Shown one piece after another: positions 20,802 to 31,141 of a DNA stretch of 43,185 bases; position 1 is the first letter of the stretch; the number at the start of each line of letters is the position of its first letter. The notes beneath the pieces are model-generated. The model saw only the letters and a list, made by a program, of their open reading frames with translations. It was not told the origin of the DNA and ran no database searches. Source of the DNA: an uncultured Eubacteriaceae bacterium (GTDB lineage Bacteria; Bacillota; Clostridia; Lachnospirales; CAG-274). Both the position numbers and the translations under genes were made by a program. The DNA is taken from positions 1-43,185 of the forward strand of contig CAMMEG010000002.1 in the NCBI GenBank assembly GCA_946495765.1. The letters run 5' to 3'.

Positions 20802-20833
20802 AAAATGCACTCATAAAAATATGAGTACATTTT
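20802..20833 (-). terminator. Intrinsic terminator after gltB
   Basis: AAAATGTACTCAT ... ATGAGTGCATTTTTT on the minus strand. Confidence 0.8.
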
Positions 20834-20864
20834 ATATTAACATATATTCATTTTAAAAACAACA

Positions 20865-23800
20865 TTATTTTACAATATCCAAAAAGGCTTTCATCATAGC
20901 CTCATCTTCCGATAAACCTTGTGATTTAGCTAATTTTATTTGTTCTATAATTTCTTTATATGCCTTTGGTATAACTTTTATAAATTTATTTAATTCTAAA
21001 TCTATATTATCTAATAATTTTTTAGCTTTTTGACTATTTGTATATTTATAGTGATTTTGTAACATTTGTTTTAAGTCTTGTTTGTCTTCATCATTAAGGT
21101 CTTCTAAAATAATAAGCTCCATATTACATTTATTTGAAAATTGTCCATCTTCATTATAAACATAAGCCATACCACCGCTCATACCAGCACCAAAGTTTCT
21201 ACCTGTTTTACCAATTATTAAAACTTTACCACCAGTCATATATTCAAGTCCGTGCTCTCCTATACCTTCTACAACGGCAGTAGCACCACTATTTCTTACA
21301 CAAAAACGCTCTCCAGCTATACCATTTATATAAGCCTCACCTTTTATAGCACCAAATAAGGCTACATTACCTATTATAACATTTTCTTCTGGTACAATGG
21401 TACTTTTTGATGAAGATGTAACTATTATTTTACCACCACTAAGTCCTTTACCTACATAGTCATTACAATCTCCTAATACTTTCATAGTAACACCACTAGA
21501 TAAAAATGCACCAAAGCTTTGACCGGCTGAACCTTCAAAGGTAAGATTTATTGTATCCTCTTCTAAGCCTTTTTCACCTTTTATTTTAGCTATATGACTA
21601 GATAAAACAGTACCACAAACACGATTAATATTTGTTATTTTAAATTTAGCATTAACTGTCTTCCCTTCATATATAGCTGGCTCACAAAGTTTTAATAATG
21701 TATTATAATCAAAAGATTTTTCTATATTATGATTTTGTGGAGTGTTAAAAAATCTCTCTTTGTCAGATACACTTCCTTTTGGTTGATACAAAATATTAGA
21801 TAAATCTACCGTTTTAGCTTTATAATTATCAACTTTTTTAGGCACTAATTTTTCTACACGACCAACCATTTCTTCTATTGTTCTAAATCCAAGATTAGCC
21901 ATTTGTTCTCTTAAATCCATAGCTATAAATTTCATAAAGTTTTCAACGTGCTCTGGCTTACCTTTAAATCTTTTTCTAAGTTCTGGATTTTGTGTGGCAA
22001 CCCCTACAGCACAAGTGTCCATATGACATACTCTAAGCATAGCACAACCTATGGCTATTAATGGAGCAGTGGAAAAGCCAAATTCTTCAGCCCCAAGTAG
22101 ACAAGATATTAAAACATCTCTTCCTGTTAACATTTTACCATCTGCTTCTAATACAACTCTATTTCTAAGATTATTTAATAATAATGCTTGATGGGTTTCA
22201 CTAAGTCCAAGCTCCCACGGTAATCCTGCGTGTCTTATACTTGTTCGAGGTGCAGCTCCTGTTCCACCATCATATCCACTTATTAAAATAACGTCTGCAA
22301 GGCTTTTAGCAACCCCAACAGCAATAGTACCAACACCAGCCTCACTAACTAATTTTACACTTATTCTAGCATTTCTATTAGCATTTTTTAAATCGTGTAT
22401 AAGTTGTGCTAAATCTTCTATAGAATAAATATCGTGATGTGGTGGTGGAGATATAAGTCCAACCCCTGGTGTAGAATTTCTAGCTTTTGCTATCCACGGA
22501 TATACTTTTTTACCTGGTAAGTGTCCACCTTCACCTGGTTTTGCTCCTTGAGCCATTTTTATTTGAATTTCTACTGCATTTTGTAAATAATTTATAGAAA
22601 CACCAAAACGTCCTGATGCTACTTGTTTTATAGCAGAACATTTAGAATCTCCATTTTCCATAGGTATAAATCTTTCAGGTATTTCTCCACCTTCACCACT
22701 GTTAGATTTTGCTCCTAATCTGTTCATAGCTATTGCTAAACATTCGTGTGCCTCTTGACTTAAAGATCCATAACTCATAGCACCTGTTTTAAATCTTTTT
22801 ACAATACTTTCTACACTTTCTACTTCGTCTATATTAATAGGCTTATCATTAAAACGTATATCTAACATACTTCTAATAGTACATAAACCTTCATTATGAC
22901 TATCCATAAGTTTTGCATATTCTTTATATATGCTATAATCTCCCTCTCTAACTGCCTTTTGTAACAAAGTTACAGTTTGGGGATTAAACATATGGTATTC
23001 TCCACCTTTACGCCATTTGTATTCTCCACCATATTCTAAATCTTCATTATTTAAAAAGGCTTCTTCATGTCTAATTTGGGCTTCTTTTTCTATATGTTCT
23101 AAATCTATACCACCTATTCTAGTAGTAGTATTTGTAAAAAATTTATCTACAACTTTTTCACATATACCAAGCGCTTCAAATATTTGTGCCCCTTGATAAC
23201 TTTGTAATGTAGATATACCCATTTTAGACATTACTTTTATAATACCTTTTGTAACTGCATTAACATACGTTTTTATGGATTTTTCACTATCTTCAAATAT
23301 GTCTTCTATTGTTTCAAAAGTTAAATAAGGGTTTATAGCATTAGCTCCATATCCTACTAAAAGTGCAAAGTGATGAACTTCTCGAGGTTCTGCTGATTGT
23401 AATACTATACTCATTTTAGTTCTATGACCTGTTCTTATTAAATAATGGTGAACACCTGATGATATTAATAATAAAGGTATTGGCATATTGTCTTTGTCTA
23501 CACCTTTATCTGATAATATTAATATACTAACTCCATTTTTTATATGTTCATCAACTTGACTAAATATATCATTAATAGCTTTTTCCATAGTTTTTTCATT
23601 TTTATTATAAACTATTGATATAGTTGCTACTTTAAATCCTTTAGTGTCAAGGTTTTTTATTTTATTAAGTTGGTCATTTGTAAGTATAGGTGTGTCTAAT
23701 TTTACTCTTCTACAATTTTTACTATTTGGCTTTAATAAGTTGCCTTCACCACCAAGATATGATATTGTACTTGTTACAATTTGTTCTCTAATAGCATCTA

Positions 23801-25394
23801 TTGGTGGATTTGTCACTTGTGCAAAAAGTTGTTTAAAATAATTATATAAAAGTTGAGTACGTTTAGAAAATACAGCAAGAGGAGCATCATTACCCATAGC
23901 ACCTATTGGGTCTTCGCCTTTTTCAATAATATCTTTTATAGTAAGTTCTATGTCTTCTTTTACATAACCAAAAGCCTTTTGTCTTGTAAGTAGAGATAAG
24001 CTTTCTTTTTCTTCATTATTGTTACTTTCTATATTATCTAAAAATACTAAATTGTTTTTAAGCCAATCTCCATAAGCATTTTCTTTAGCTATTTTTTCTT
24101 TAATTTCTCTATCCTCTATTATTTTTCCTTCTTTAGTATCTATAAGGAGCATTTTCCCTGGAGTAAGTCTATCCTTTTTAACAACATTTTCTTCTTTTAT
24201 AGGTAAAACTCCTACTTCTGATGATAATATTACATAATCATCTTTTGTGACATAATATCTAGCTGGTCTTAGTCCATTTCTATCAAGAGTAGCACCTATT
24301 AAATCTCCATCTGTAAATCCAACAGCAGCTGGCCCATCCCACGCTTCTCCCATTAAACTATTATAAGCATAAAAGTCTCTTTTATCCTTCTCCATATCTT
24401 TGTCATTTTCCCAAGGCTCTGGTATAGCCATCATAATAGCTTTAGGCAGTCCATATCCACAAAGAGTAAGCATTTGTATATAATTGTCAAGCATAGCAGA
24501 GTCACTGCCATCTTCATTTATAACTGGTAATATTTTATCTAAATCTTCCTTAGAAAAAACATCTGTTTCAAACATTTTTTCACGAGCTTTTATCCAATTT
24601 ACATTACCTCTAATAGTATTTATTTCTCCATTATGTATAAGATATCTATTAGGGTGCGCTCTTTCCCAACTAGGAAACGTATTTGTACTAAAACGAGAAT
24701 GAACTAAAGCTAAAGCACTTTCAAAATCTAAATCTAATAAATCTATATAAAATGTATCTACTTGCTCTGGTGTAAGCATACCTTTATACACAATAGTTTT
24801 ACAAGATAAAGAAGTAAAATAAAAATATGGGTCATTTTCACTTTGATATCTTATTTCTTTTTCTGCTCTTTTTGATATTATATAAAGCTTTCTTTCAAAA
24901 TCTTCTTCTGATTTTATGTTGTCTGATTTTTTTATGAAAACTTGCATAATATAAGGCATAGAATCTTTAGCCGACTTACCTATACATTTACTAAAAGTAG
25001 GAACATTTCTAAATCCTAAAACTTCTTGACTTTCTTCTTTTATTATATTTTCAAGAGTTTTTATAGTTCTATTTCTTATATTCTCGTCATGTGAACAAAA
25101 AAACATACCAACTCCATATTCTTTTTCATTTGGTAAATTTATTTCTTCACTTTTACATACTTTTTGCATAAATTTATGTGGAATTTGAGTTAATATACCT
25201 GCTCCATCCCCAGTATCTTCTTCACTTCCAACTCCACCTCTATGGGTGAGATTTTTTAATATTTGTATAGCATCTGTTATTATGTTATGGCTTTTTTTGC
25301 CTTTTATATTAGCAATAAAACCTATTCCGCAGTTATCGTGTTCAAATTGTGGGTCATAAAGTCCTTGTTTTTTTGGTAAACTCATTGGCTTCAT
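20865..25394 (-). CDS. gltB: Glutamate synthase large subunit
   Basis: 1509 aa; N-terminal class II GATase (DNCGIGFIANIKG), central FMN/TIM-barrel domain (PGEGGHLPGKKVYPWIAKARNSTPGVGLISPPPHHDIYSIEDLAQLI), CHMDTCAVGVATQ, C-terminal beta-helix. Confidence 0.97.
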   Translation of the reverse strand: MKPMSLPKKQGLYDPQFEHDNCGIGFIANIKGKKSHNIITDAIQILKNLTHRGGVGSEEDTGDGAGILTQIPHKFMQKVCKSEEINLPNEKEYGVGMFFCSHDENIRNRTIKTLENIIKEESQEVLGFRNVPTFSKCIGKSAKDSMPYIMQVFIKKSDNIKSEEDFERKLYIISKRAEKEIRYQSENDPYFYFTSLSCKTIVYKGMLTPEQVDTFYIDLLDLDFESALALVHSRFSTNTFPSWERAHPNRYLIHNGEINTIRGNVNWIKAREKMFETDVFSKEDLDKILPVINEDGSDSAMLDNYIQMLTLCGYGLPKAIMMAIPEPWENDKDMEKDKRDFYAYNSLMGEAWDGPAAVGFTDGDLIGATLDRNGLRPARYYVTKDDYVILSSEVGVLPIKEENVVKKDRLTPGKMLLIDTKEGKIIEDREIKEKIAKENAYGDWLKNNLVFLDNIESNNNEEKESLSLLTRQKAFGYVKEDIELTIKDIIEKGEDPIGAMGNDAPLAVFSKRTQLLYNYFKQLFAQVTNPPIDAIREQIVTSTISYLGGEGNLLKPNSKNCRRVKLDTPILTNDQLNKIKNLDTKGFKVATISIVYNKNEKTMEKAINDIFSQVDEHIKNGVSILILSDKGVDKDNMPIPLLLISSGVHHYLIRTGHRTKMSIVLQSAEPREVHHFALLVGYGANAINPYLTFETIEDIFEDSEKSIKTYVNAVTKGIIKVMSKMGISTLQSYQGAQIFEALGICEKVVDKFFTNTTTRIGGIDLEHIEKEAQIRHEEAFLNNEDLEYGGEYKWRKGGEYHMFNPQTVTLLQKAVREGDYSIYKEYAKLMDSHNEGLCTIRSMLDIRFNDKPINIDEVESVESIVKRFKTGAMSYGSLSQEAHECLAIAMNRLGAKSNSGEGGEIPERFIPMENGDSKCSAIKQVASGRFGVSINYLQNAVEIQIKMAQGAKPGEGGHLPGKKVYPWIAKARNSTPGVGLISPPPHHDIYSIEDLAQLIHDLKNANRNARISVKLVSEAGVGTIAVGVAKSLADVILISGYDGGTGAAPRTSIRHAGLPWELGLSETHQALLLNNLRNRVVLEADGKMLTGRDVLISCLLGAEEFGFSTAPLIAIGCAMLRVCHMDTCAVGVATQNPELRKRFKGKPEHVENFMKFIAMDLREQMANLGFRTIEEMVGRVEKLVPKKVDNYKAKTVDLSNILYQPKGSVSDKERFFNTPQNHNIEKSFDYNTLLKLCEPAIYEGKTVNAKFKITNINRVCGTVLSSHIAKIKGEKGLEEDTINLTFEGSAGQSFGAFLSSGVTMKVLGDCNDYVGKGLSGGKIIVTSSSKSTIVPEENVIIGNVALFGAIKGEAYINGIAGERFCVRNSGATAVVEGIGEHGLEYMTGGKVLIIGKTGRNFGAGMSGGMAYVYNEDGQFSNKCNMELIILEDLNDEDKQDLKQMLQNHYKYTNSQKAKKLLDNIDLELNKFIKVIPKAYKEIIEQIKLAKSQGLSEDEAMMKAFLDIVK

Positions 25395-25599
25395 CCTTTC
25401 TACATTTTATTTATATAAACTATACAATTTTTAATAAATATGTTGTAAAAATTATTTTAATATATTTTTAATAAAAAATCAATCAATTTCTATATTTTTG
25501 ATTTTTCAATATATATATTATTCATATATATAACTAATTTTTATATAAAATCACATTTTTTGAAATTTTTATAAATTTATATTTCATTTTTCTGATAAT

Positions 25600-26244
25600 T
25601 TATTGTTGCCACCACTCTACTATCTTAAATTTTATTTTTATAGGTATATTATTTTCATTTTTAGCTTTAGTTACTATATCATACTCTGTATCTGTCAATA
25701 CACTTTTTAATATTTCTTTATCCTCTTTAGGTACTTCTTTTACACTAGCATCTACAAAACACAAAGGTGGAAACATAACACACCACCAGTTTTTACCTTT
25801 GGCCTCACCTATCTCTATCTTTAAAGCTTCATATTCACCTGCTGGTAATATTACATCTGCATATTCTTTAGTAGGAAAATCATCAAAGCTTATTTTTGCA
25901 TTTACATTATAATTATACCCATTTTCTTTTATTATTTCTTCTGCTCTTTTTTCTATTTTATCTAAGTTTTTTAATAAAACTATTCTTGTTTCATCTTTAG
26001 TCATACTATTATGTAATTCATTTTCTAACATTTTTACTATTCCATCTTTTACTTTTATTTTTAACTGTTGGTCATAATCTTTATCGCTATTTGCCAAAAC
26101 GTGTAACCTTATTACTTCATCTGATATACCTTTTTGTATATTATAAGAATAGCTTTTTGTAACTAATGTAAAGACTAGAGTAATAAATGTACCTATAAAT
26201 ATTGATAATAATAATATATTTTTTTCTTTTTTTAATATGTTCAT
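25600..26244 (-). CDS. spoIIR: Stage II sporulation protein R
   Basis: SDEVIRLHVLANSDKDYDQQLKIKVKDGIV, LPAGEYEALKIEIGEAKGKNWWCVMFPPLCFVD. Confidence 0.95.
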   Translation of the reverse strand: MNILKKEKNILLLSIFIGTFITLVFTLVTKSYSYNIQKGISDEVIRLHVLANSDKDYDQQLKIKVKDGIVKMLENELHNSMTKDETRIVLLKNLDKIEKRAEEIIKENGYNYNVNAKISFDDFPTKEYADVILPAGEYEALKIEIGEAKGKNWWCVMFPPLCFVDASVKEVPKEDKEILKSVLTDTEYDIVTKAKNENNIPIKIKFKIVEWWQQ

Positions 26245-26324
26245 AATTTTTTCTCCTTATTTTATTTTATATTTATTATTACCATATTTTTCTATTATAT
26301 ACATTTAATTATTTTTAATAAATT

Positions 26325-26430
26325 TTTAATACAATTTATTAAAATTAGCTATCACTGTTCTTCTTAAATAAAAATTAAAACAAAACTCAATTTATATTTT
26401 TTATTTTAAATAATAAAATCATAGTTTAGT
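26325..26430 (-). repeat. Dispersed repeat copy (minus orientation)
   Basis: Reverse complement AAACTATGATTTTATTATTTAAAATAAAAAATATAAATTGAGTTTTGTTTTAATTTTT... follows the repeat consensus. Confidence 0.65.
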
Positions 26431-26431
26431 C

Positions 26432-26471
26432 ATAATAAAAACTCCTTTTAATTAAAAGGAGTTTTTATTAT
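26432..26471. terminator. Perfect 40-nt palindrome overlapping the pncB stop codon, probable terminator
   Basis: TAATAAAAACTCCTTTTAATTAAAAGGAGTTTTTATTA; the left arm (minus strand) encodes the final NNKNSF* codons. Confidence 0.85.
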
Positions 26472-27912
26472 TTTTTCTTATATTATCAATCATATTTTTT
26501 TTAAGATTATAAAGCTCTAAAGATAAATCTACTGGTAAAATATGTGGATTTATAAGTCTTTTATGCTCATTCCAAAGACCCTCTTTTTGACTTTCACAAT
26601 ACTGTTTTATCTCCATAGTTTCTCTTTTTTCAAAGACACATTTTCCATTTAAAAACACTGGTTGTAAAAGCTCTTTTATATAATATTCATTAGCTTTTAA
26701 TGTCATTGTTTTCCATGTGTTTATAGGATGAAATATAGTCAAATCTTCATCTTCATTTATAGTTTCACCTTCAAGACAAATAAGGTCAGCTTTTATTTTG
26801 TTAGTAAATTTATCATAAAGTCTAAATATTTTTTTAATACCCGGATTAGTAACCTTATCTGGATTTTCTGATAGTTTTATTTTAGGTATTATTTCTCCAT
26901 TTACTTCTTCTGCACAAAGTTTATAAACTCCTCCAAAAGCTGGACAATCACTAGATGTTATAAGATTTGTACCAACTCCCCAAACATTTATTTTAGTACC
27001 TTGTTGTTTTAATGAAGATATAATACTTTCATCTAAGTCACTAGATGCTGCTATACAAGCATCTTTAAATCCTGCCTCATCAAGCATAGTTCTAGCTTTA
27101 TCAGATATATATGCTAAATCTCCACTATCTAATCGTATACCATAATTTTTAAGTTTTATACCCTTTTCTTTCATTTCTTTAAAGACTTTTATAGCATTGG
27201 GTACTCCACTTTTTAGAGTATCAAATGTATCTACTAATAACACACATCTTTCTGGAAAAATACTAGCATATGTTCTAAATGCTGTTAGTTCGTCTTTAAA
27301 ACTCATTATCCAACTATGAGCATGTGTACCTGATATAGGTATGTTAAACATTTTACCCGCTAATACATTACTTGTAGATGAACAACCACCTATTACAGCT
27401 GCTCTAGCTCCATATATTCCGGCATCTGGACCTTGTGCTCGTCTAAGTCCAAATTCCATAACAACATCACCTTCTGCTGCCCATGCTACTCTTGCTGCTT
27501 TTGTAGCTATAAGACTTTGATGATTTATAATATTTAATATAGTAGTTTCTATAAATTGTGCTTCTATAATAGATGATTTAACCCTTACTAAAGGTTCACC
27601 AGGAAAAACTACTGTACCTTCTAGTATAGCATATATATCTCCAGTAAATTTAAAATCTTTTAAATATTCTAAAAATTCTTCTTTAAATATATTAATACTG
27701 CTTAAATAATCAATACTTTCTTCATCAAATTTTATGTTTTTAATATATTCTACAACTTGTTCTAATCCACAGGCTATTGCATAACCATTATTACTTGGAT
27801 TTTTTCTATAAAACATATCAAAAACTGCTTTTTTATTGTGCATATTAGCTTCAAAATAACCTTGCATCATAGTAATTTGATAAAGATCTGTCATAAGAGT
27901 TAAGTTATTATC
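26452..27912 (-). CDS. pncB: Nicotinate phosphoribosyltransferase
   Basis: NLTLMTDLYQITMMQGYF, EFGLRRAQGPDAGIYGARAAVIGGCSSTSNVLAGKMF, SGTHAHSWIMSF, YGIRLDSGDLAYIS. Confidence 0.96.
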   Translation of the reverse strand, partial: DNNLTLMTDLYQITMMQGYFEANMHNKKAVFDMFYRKNPSNNGYAIACGLEQVVEYIKNIKFDEESIDYLSSINIFKEEFLEYLKDFKFTGDIYAILEGTVVFPGEPLVRVKSSIIEAQFIETTILNIINHQSLIATKAARVAWAAEGDVVMEFGLRRAQGPDAGIYGARAAVIGGCSSTSNVLAGKMFNIPISGTHAHSWIMSFKDELTAFRTYASIFPERCVLLVDTFDTLKSGVPNAIKVFKEMKEKGIKLKNYGIRLDSGDLAYISDKARTMLDEAGFKDACIAASSDLDESIISSLKQQGTKINVWGVGTNLITSSDCPAFGGVYKLCAEEVNGEIIPKIKLSENPDKVTNPGIKKIFRLYDKFTNKIKADLICLEGETINEDEDLTIFHPINTWKTMTLKANEYYIKELLQPVFLNGKCVFEKRETMEIKQYCESQKEGLWNEHKRLINPHILPVDLSLELYNLKKNMIDNIRKNNKNSF

Positions 27913-27966
27913 CATAATGCCCTCCATATAGTTAAACCCACCATCTAAGGTGGGATTAACTTATTT

Positions 27967-28060
27967 ATTATAATTTGATTATGACTTTATTCTTCAAAAT
28001 GAACACTATAAACGAGTTTTGTTTTAATAACATTAGGAATTATCATTTCTTAATATCTAT
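27967..28060 (+). repeat. Dispersed repeat copy
   Basis: TTATAATTTGATTATGACTTTATTCTTCAAAATGAACACTATAAACGAGTTTTGTTTTAATAA..., ends flush with the stop of the adjacent minus-strand CDS. Confidence 0.7.
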
Positions 28061-30009
28061 TATTTATTTACACGAACTCTAAATGTTTCATCATATTGTT
28101 TACCATTTTCATCTTCTGCATATATAGTATATCTAATACTACTACCAACTTCTTCAGCTGGGAATTTAAGTTCCCATGTATATTCATCACCACTTACACT
28201 ATCATAAGAAGTTTTTAATATAACTCTTGCATCATTACTATCTTCTACCCAAACTTTAGTTATTGCTTTATTTGTATATACGTCTACTCTTATATATTCA
28301 TTTTTATATACTTCTGAAGTTTTTAAATTATAGTCATAAATTTTACCTGTAGCTTTAGTATCTAAATAAACATTTAATTTAGTAGATGTTTGATTATCTT
28401 TTTTATCATATGCAACAACTTTTAAACTATTTTTATTAGATGATGTAACTTTAACTTTTACTTCCCATTCTCTAATAGAGCTATCATTTGAATAATTTGT
28501 TACTTTTGTCAATTCTGAGCTACCATCAAATATTTTAATATATTCTGCTTGACCAGTTGTTCTAATAATAAATTTAACAGTATCTCCAGATATAGCTCCT
28601 ATATCTCTTTGTTCAGTATTTACTATTACTAAATCACTATTACTATATGTAGATGCACTAAAGCTTATACTTTCTTTTGTTTTACTATTATTAGAATCAT
28701 AAGCAACTACATAAAATCTATTTCTACCACTTTCTTTAACAGGAATATCCATTTCCCAAATATATTCTGAACTATTTTTAATATATGGAAATCTTGTATC
28801 ATCTATTATTTTATCATTTTCATCTAAAATCTCTACCTTATAAATATCTGTTGATGTTTTTACAACAAGTTTTACTGTTTCATCTACATATACTTCATCA
28901 TTTAATACAAAAGTATCATTTATTGTAAGCTTAGAATTTGAACTACTACTACCTGTTCCGCCAACTGTAATTTTTAAAGTTTCATATGTTGATTCATAAC
29001 CATTAGAAATATTACCTGGATATGCTTTAAATTCTATATCGCCTCTATCTTCCAAAGTTATTTCTGTTTCAAAAACTCTAACATTAGAGTTATTACTACC
29101 TGCTAATTTATAGTTAGTTATCTCTACTAATTTTTCTTTTTTAGATGAATCTATTCTTATTCTATCTGTATTACCATTAGCTTCTATAGTTAACTTAACT
29201 TTATCTCCTCTACCTACGTCTCTTTTATCTGATGTAAATGAAGTAATTTTAGGCTTAATATCACCATTTATACTAATAGCACAAACTTTATAAGCACTAG
29301 CATCTTCATTATAACTTGTTAAATTACCTGGTACTGCTTTTAAAGTTTTAAATGTACTTTTAGTGACATTAGGTGTCCAAGGAACTGAAAATAATCTAGT
29401 TCCATCTGCATTTGTACTATATGTATTCGCCTCTGTAATTATATTGTTATTTTCATTTACGTCTAAAATTTTAATTCTATCTGTTGTAGAGCTAGTTGTT
29501 ACTGCAATATTGATTTTTTCACCACTATTAACAGTAGTCTTATCTGGTATAATACTTATAACTATTGGTTCATCTGCTACTATGTTTACTGTTCTTGTAC
29601 TATTATCCCATGTTACTGGATTTCCTAATGCTTCACTAAGCATTCTAACTGGCATCATCATCCTATCTTGAATAACAGCTGATGGTGTATCAAAAGTAGT
29701 TGCCTTTCCATTAACAGTAACAATGTTAGTACGCATAGTATGTACTACTACTCTATCGCCTTTTCTTAAAGTAGTTGTTTCTGTTTGTTTGTTCCATTCA
29801 ACAGTAGCACCTAAAGTTTCTGCTGTTTTTCTAAATGGAACCATTGCTCTTTGATTCATAATTTGTGGTTGTGCATCATCATAAACAATAGATACACCAT
29901 TTAATTTTACATAAACTGGATCTGCACCAAAAACATTAATACTAGGTATTAACATAGTAAAAATTAATGTTAAAGATATAAAATATTTTTTTAATCTATT
30001 ATGCATATT
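28060..30009 (-). CDS. Secreted protein: copper amine oxidase N-terminal-like domain plus repeated Ig/cadherin-like domains
   Basis: Signal peptide; VKLNGVSIVYDDAQPQIMNQRAMVPFRKTAETLGATVEWNKQTETTTLRKGDRVVV; several ~85 aa repeats with ...VKLVVKTSTDIYKVEILDENDK... / ...VKFIIRTTGQAEYIKIFDGSSEL.... Confidence 0.8.
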   Translation of the reverse strand, partial: NMHNRLKKYFISLTLIFTMLIPSINVFGADPVYVKLNGVSIVYDDAQPQIMNQRAMVPFRKTAETLGATVEWNKQTETTTLRKGDRVVVHTMRTNIVTVNGKATTFDTPSAVIQDRMMMPVRMLSEALGNPVTWDNSTRTVNIVADEPIVISIIPDKTTVNSGEKINIAVTTSSTTDRIKILDVNENNNIITEANTYSTNADGTRLFSVPWTPNVTKSTFKTLKAVPGNLTSYNEDASAYKVCAISINGDIKPKITSFTSDKRDVGRGDKVKLTIEANGNTDRIRIDSSKKEKLVEITNYKLAGSNNSNVRVFETEITLEDRGDIEFKAYPGNISNGYESTYETLKITVGGTGSSSSNSKLTINDTFVLNDEVYVDETVKLVVKTSTDIYKVEILDENDKIIDDTRFPYIKNSSEYIWEMDIPVKESGRNRFYVVAYDSNNSKTKESISFSASTYSNSDLVIVNTEQRDIGAISGDTVKFIIRTTGQAEYIKIFDGSSELTKVTNYSNDSSIREWEVKVKVTSSNKNSLKVVAYDKKDNQTSTKLNVYLDTKATGKIYDYNLKTSEVYKNEYIRVDVYTNKAITKVWVEDSNDARVILKTSYDSVSGDEYTWELKFPAEEVGSSIRYTIYAEDENGKQYDETFRVRVNK

Positions 30010-30115
30010 TTCATTTCCTTTCATTTAAAGTTTAAGTTATACATAAATTATAACATATATAATTAATAATAACATTTCCAATTAATAACATATTTATTAC
30101 AATTAGGTTACAAAG

Positions 30116-30769
30116 TTATTTTATTCCATACTTTTCTCTATATTCTATCATTTTGTCTAAATATTCTTTACCTTCTATTATGCCAGCTTTTATAGCCTCT
30201 ATAATATCTATTATTGTAACTATTGGATATACTTTTATGCCAAATTCTTCATATACTTCTTGAATAGCTGATTTTTCATTACTTCCCTTTTCCATTCTGT
30301 CTACGGATATTATAACAGAATCTATGGTTACATTAGCAGAATTTTTTAATATAGGAAGACTTTCTCTTATTGCAGTACCTGCAGTGATAACGTCCTCTAT
30401 AATAGTTACTGTGTCCCCATCTTTAAGTTTATATCCAACCATAACTCCACCTTCCCCGTGGTCTTTGGCTTCTTTTCTGTTAAAACAATAGTTTAAATTT
30501 TTATTATAGTCTTTATATAAAGCAGATGCTACTGTTACACAAAGAGGTATTCCCTTATAAGCTGGTCCAAATAATACGTTACTTTTTATATTATTTTCTT
30601 CCATACATTTTGCATAAAAATATCCTAATTTATTAATTTGTTCTCCTGTGTTATAATTACCTGTATTAATAAAATATGGTGTGTTTCTCCCACTTTTAGT
30701 AACAAAGTCACCAAAAGTTAATACTCCAGCGTCACACATAAATTTAATAAATTCATTTTTATAACTCAT
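30116..30769 (-). CDS. pyrE: Orotate phosphoribosyltransferase
   Basis: GPAYKGIPLCVTVASALYKDY, RKEAKDHGEGG, TVTIIEDVITAGTAI motifs. Confidence 0.96.
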   Translation of the reverse strand: MSYKNEFIKFMCDAGVLTFGDFVTKSGRNTPYFINTGNYNTGEQINKLGYFYAKCMEENNIKSNVLFGPAYKGIPLCVTVASALYKDYNKNLNYCFNRKEAKDHGEGGVMVGYKLKDGDTVTIIEDVITAGTAIRESLPILKNSANVTIDSVIISVDRMEKGSNEKSAIQEVYEEFGIKVYPIVTIIDIIEAIKAGIIEGKEYLDKMIEYREKYGIK

Positions 30770-30914
30770 ATTTTGCCTCCAAAAATCTAAAAAATTATAT
30801 TATCTAAAATAATTATAATACATTTAAAAATTTTTACAATGGTTAATTTAATTTTTTTAATTTTATTATGTTAAATATATATAATGTTTTAATATGACAT
30901 TTTATTTTATTAAT

Positions 30915-31020
30915 TTCAATTAAGCTATAACTTTATTTTGAAAATAATAGAAATAGCTTGTTTGTTTTAATACAAAGTACCAAAATAAACTAATTGATAT
31001 AAAGTGTCAAAAAAATTTAT
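30915..31020 (+). repeat. Dispersed repeat, divergent copy
   Basis: CAATTAAGCTATAACTTTATTTTGAAAATAATAGAAATAGCTTGTTTGTTTTAATACAAAGTACCAAAA partially follows the consensus. Confidence 0.5.
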
Positions 31021-31141
31021 TTATTAGCAGTATTTAACAAAAATAACCATTAATTTTTAGTTTGTTTTTATAATTTACATTTTGTTTATAATAGTTTATT
31101 ATTAGTATATAATTTATTTTTTATTTAAGGAGAGTGATTTT

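Noticed and set aside
27938-27955. CCCACCATCTAAGGTGGG hairpin before pncB as a riboswitch
   Set aside because: Simple 6-bp stem with no recognisable aptamer core; insufficient evidence, could be a small terminator or RBS-proximal hairpin.
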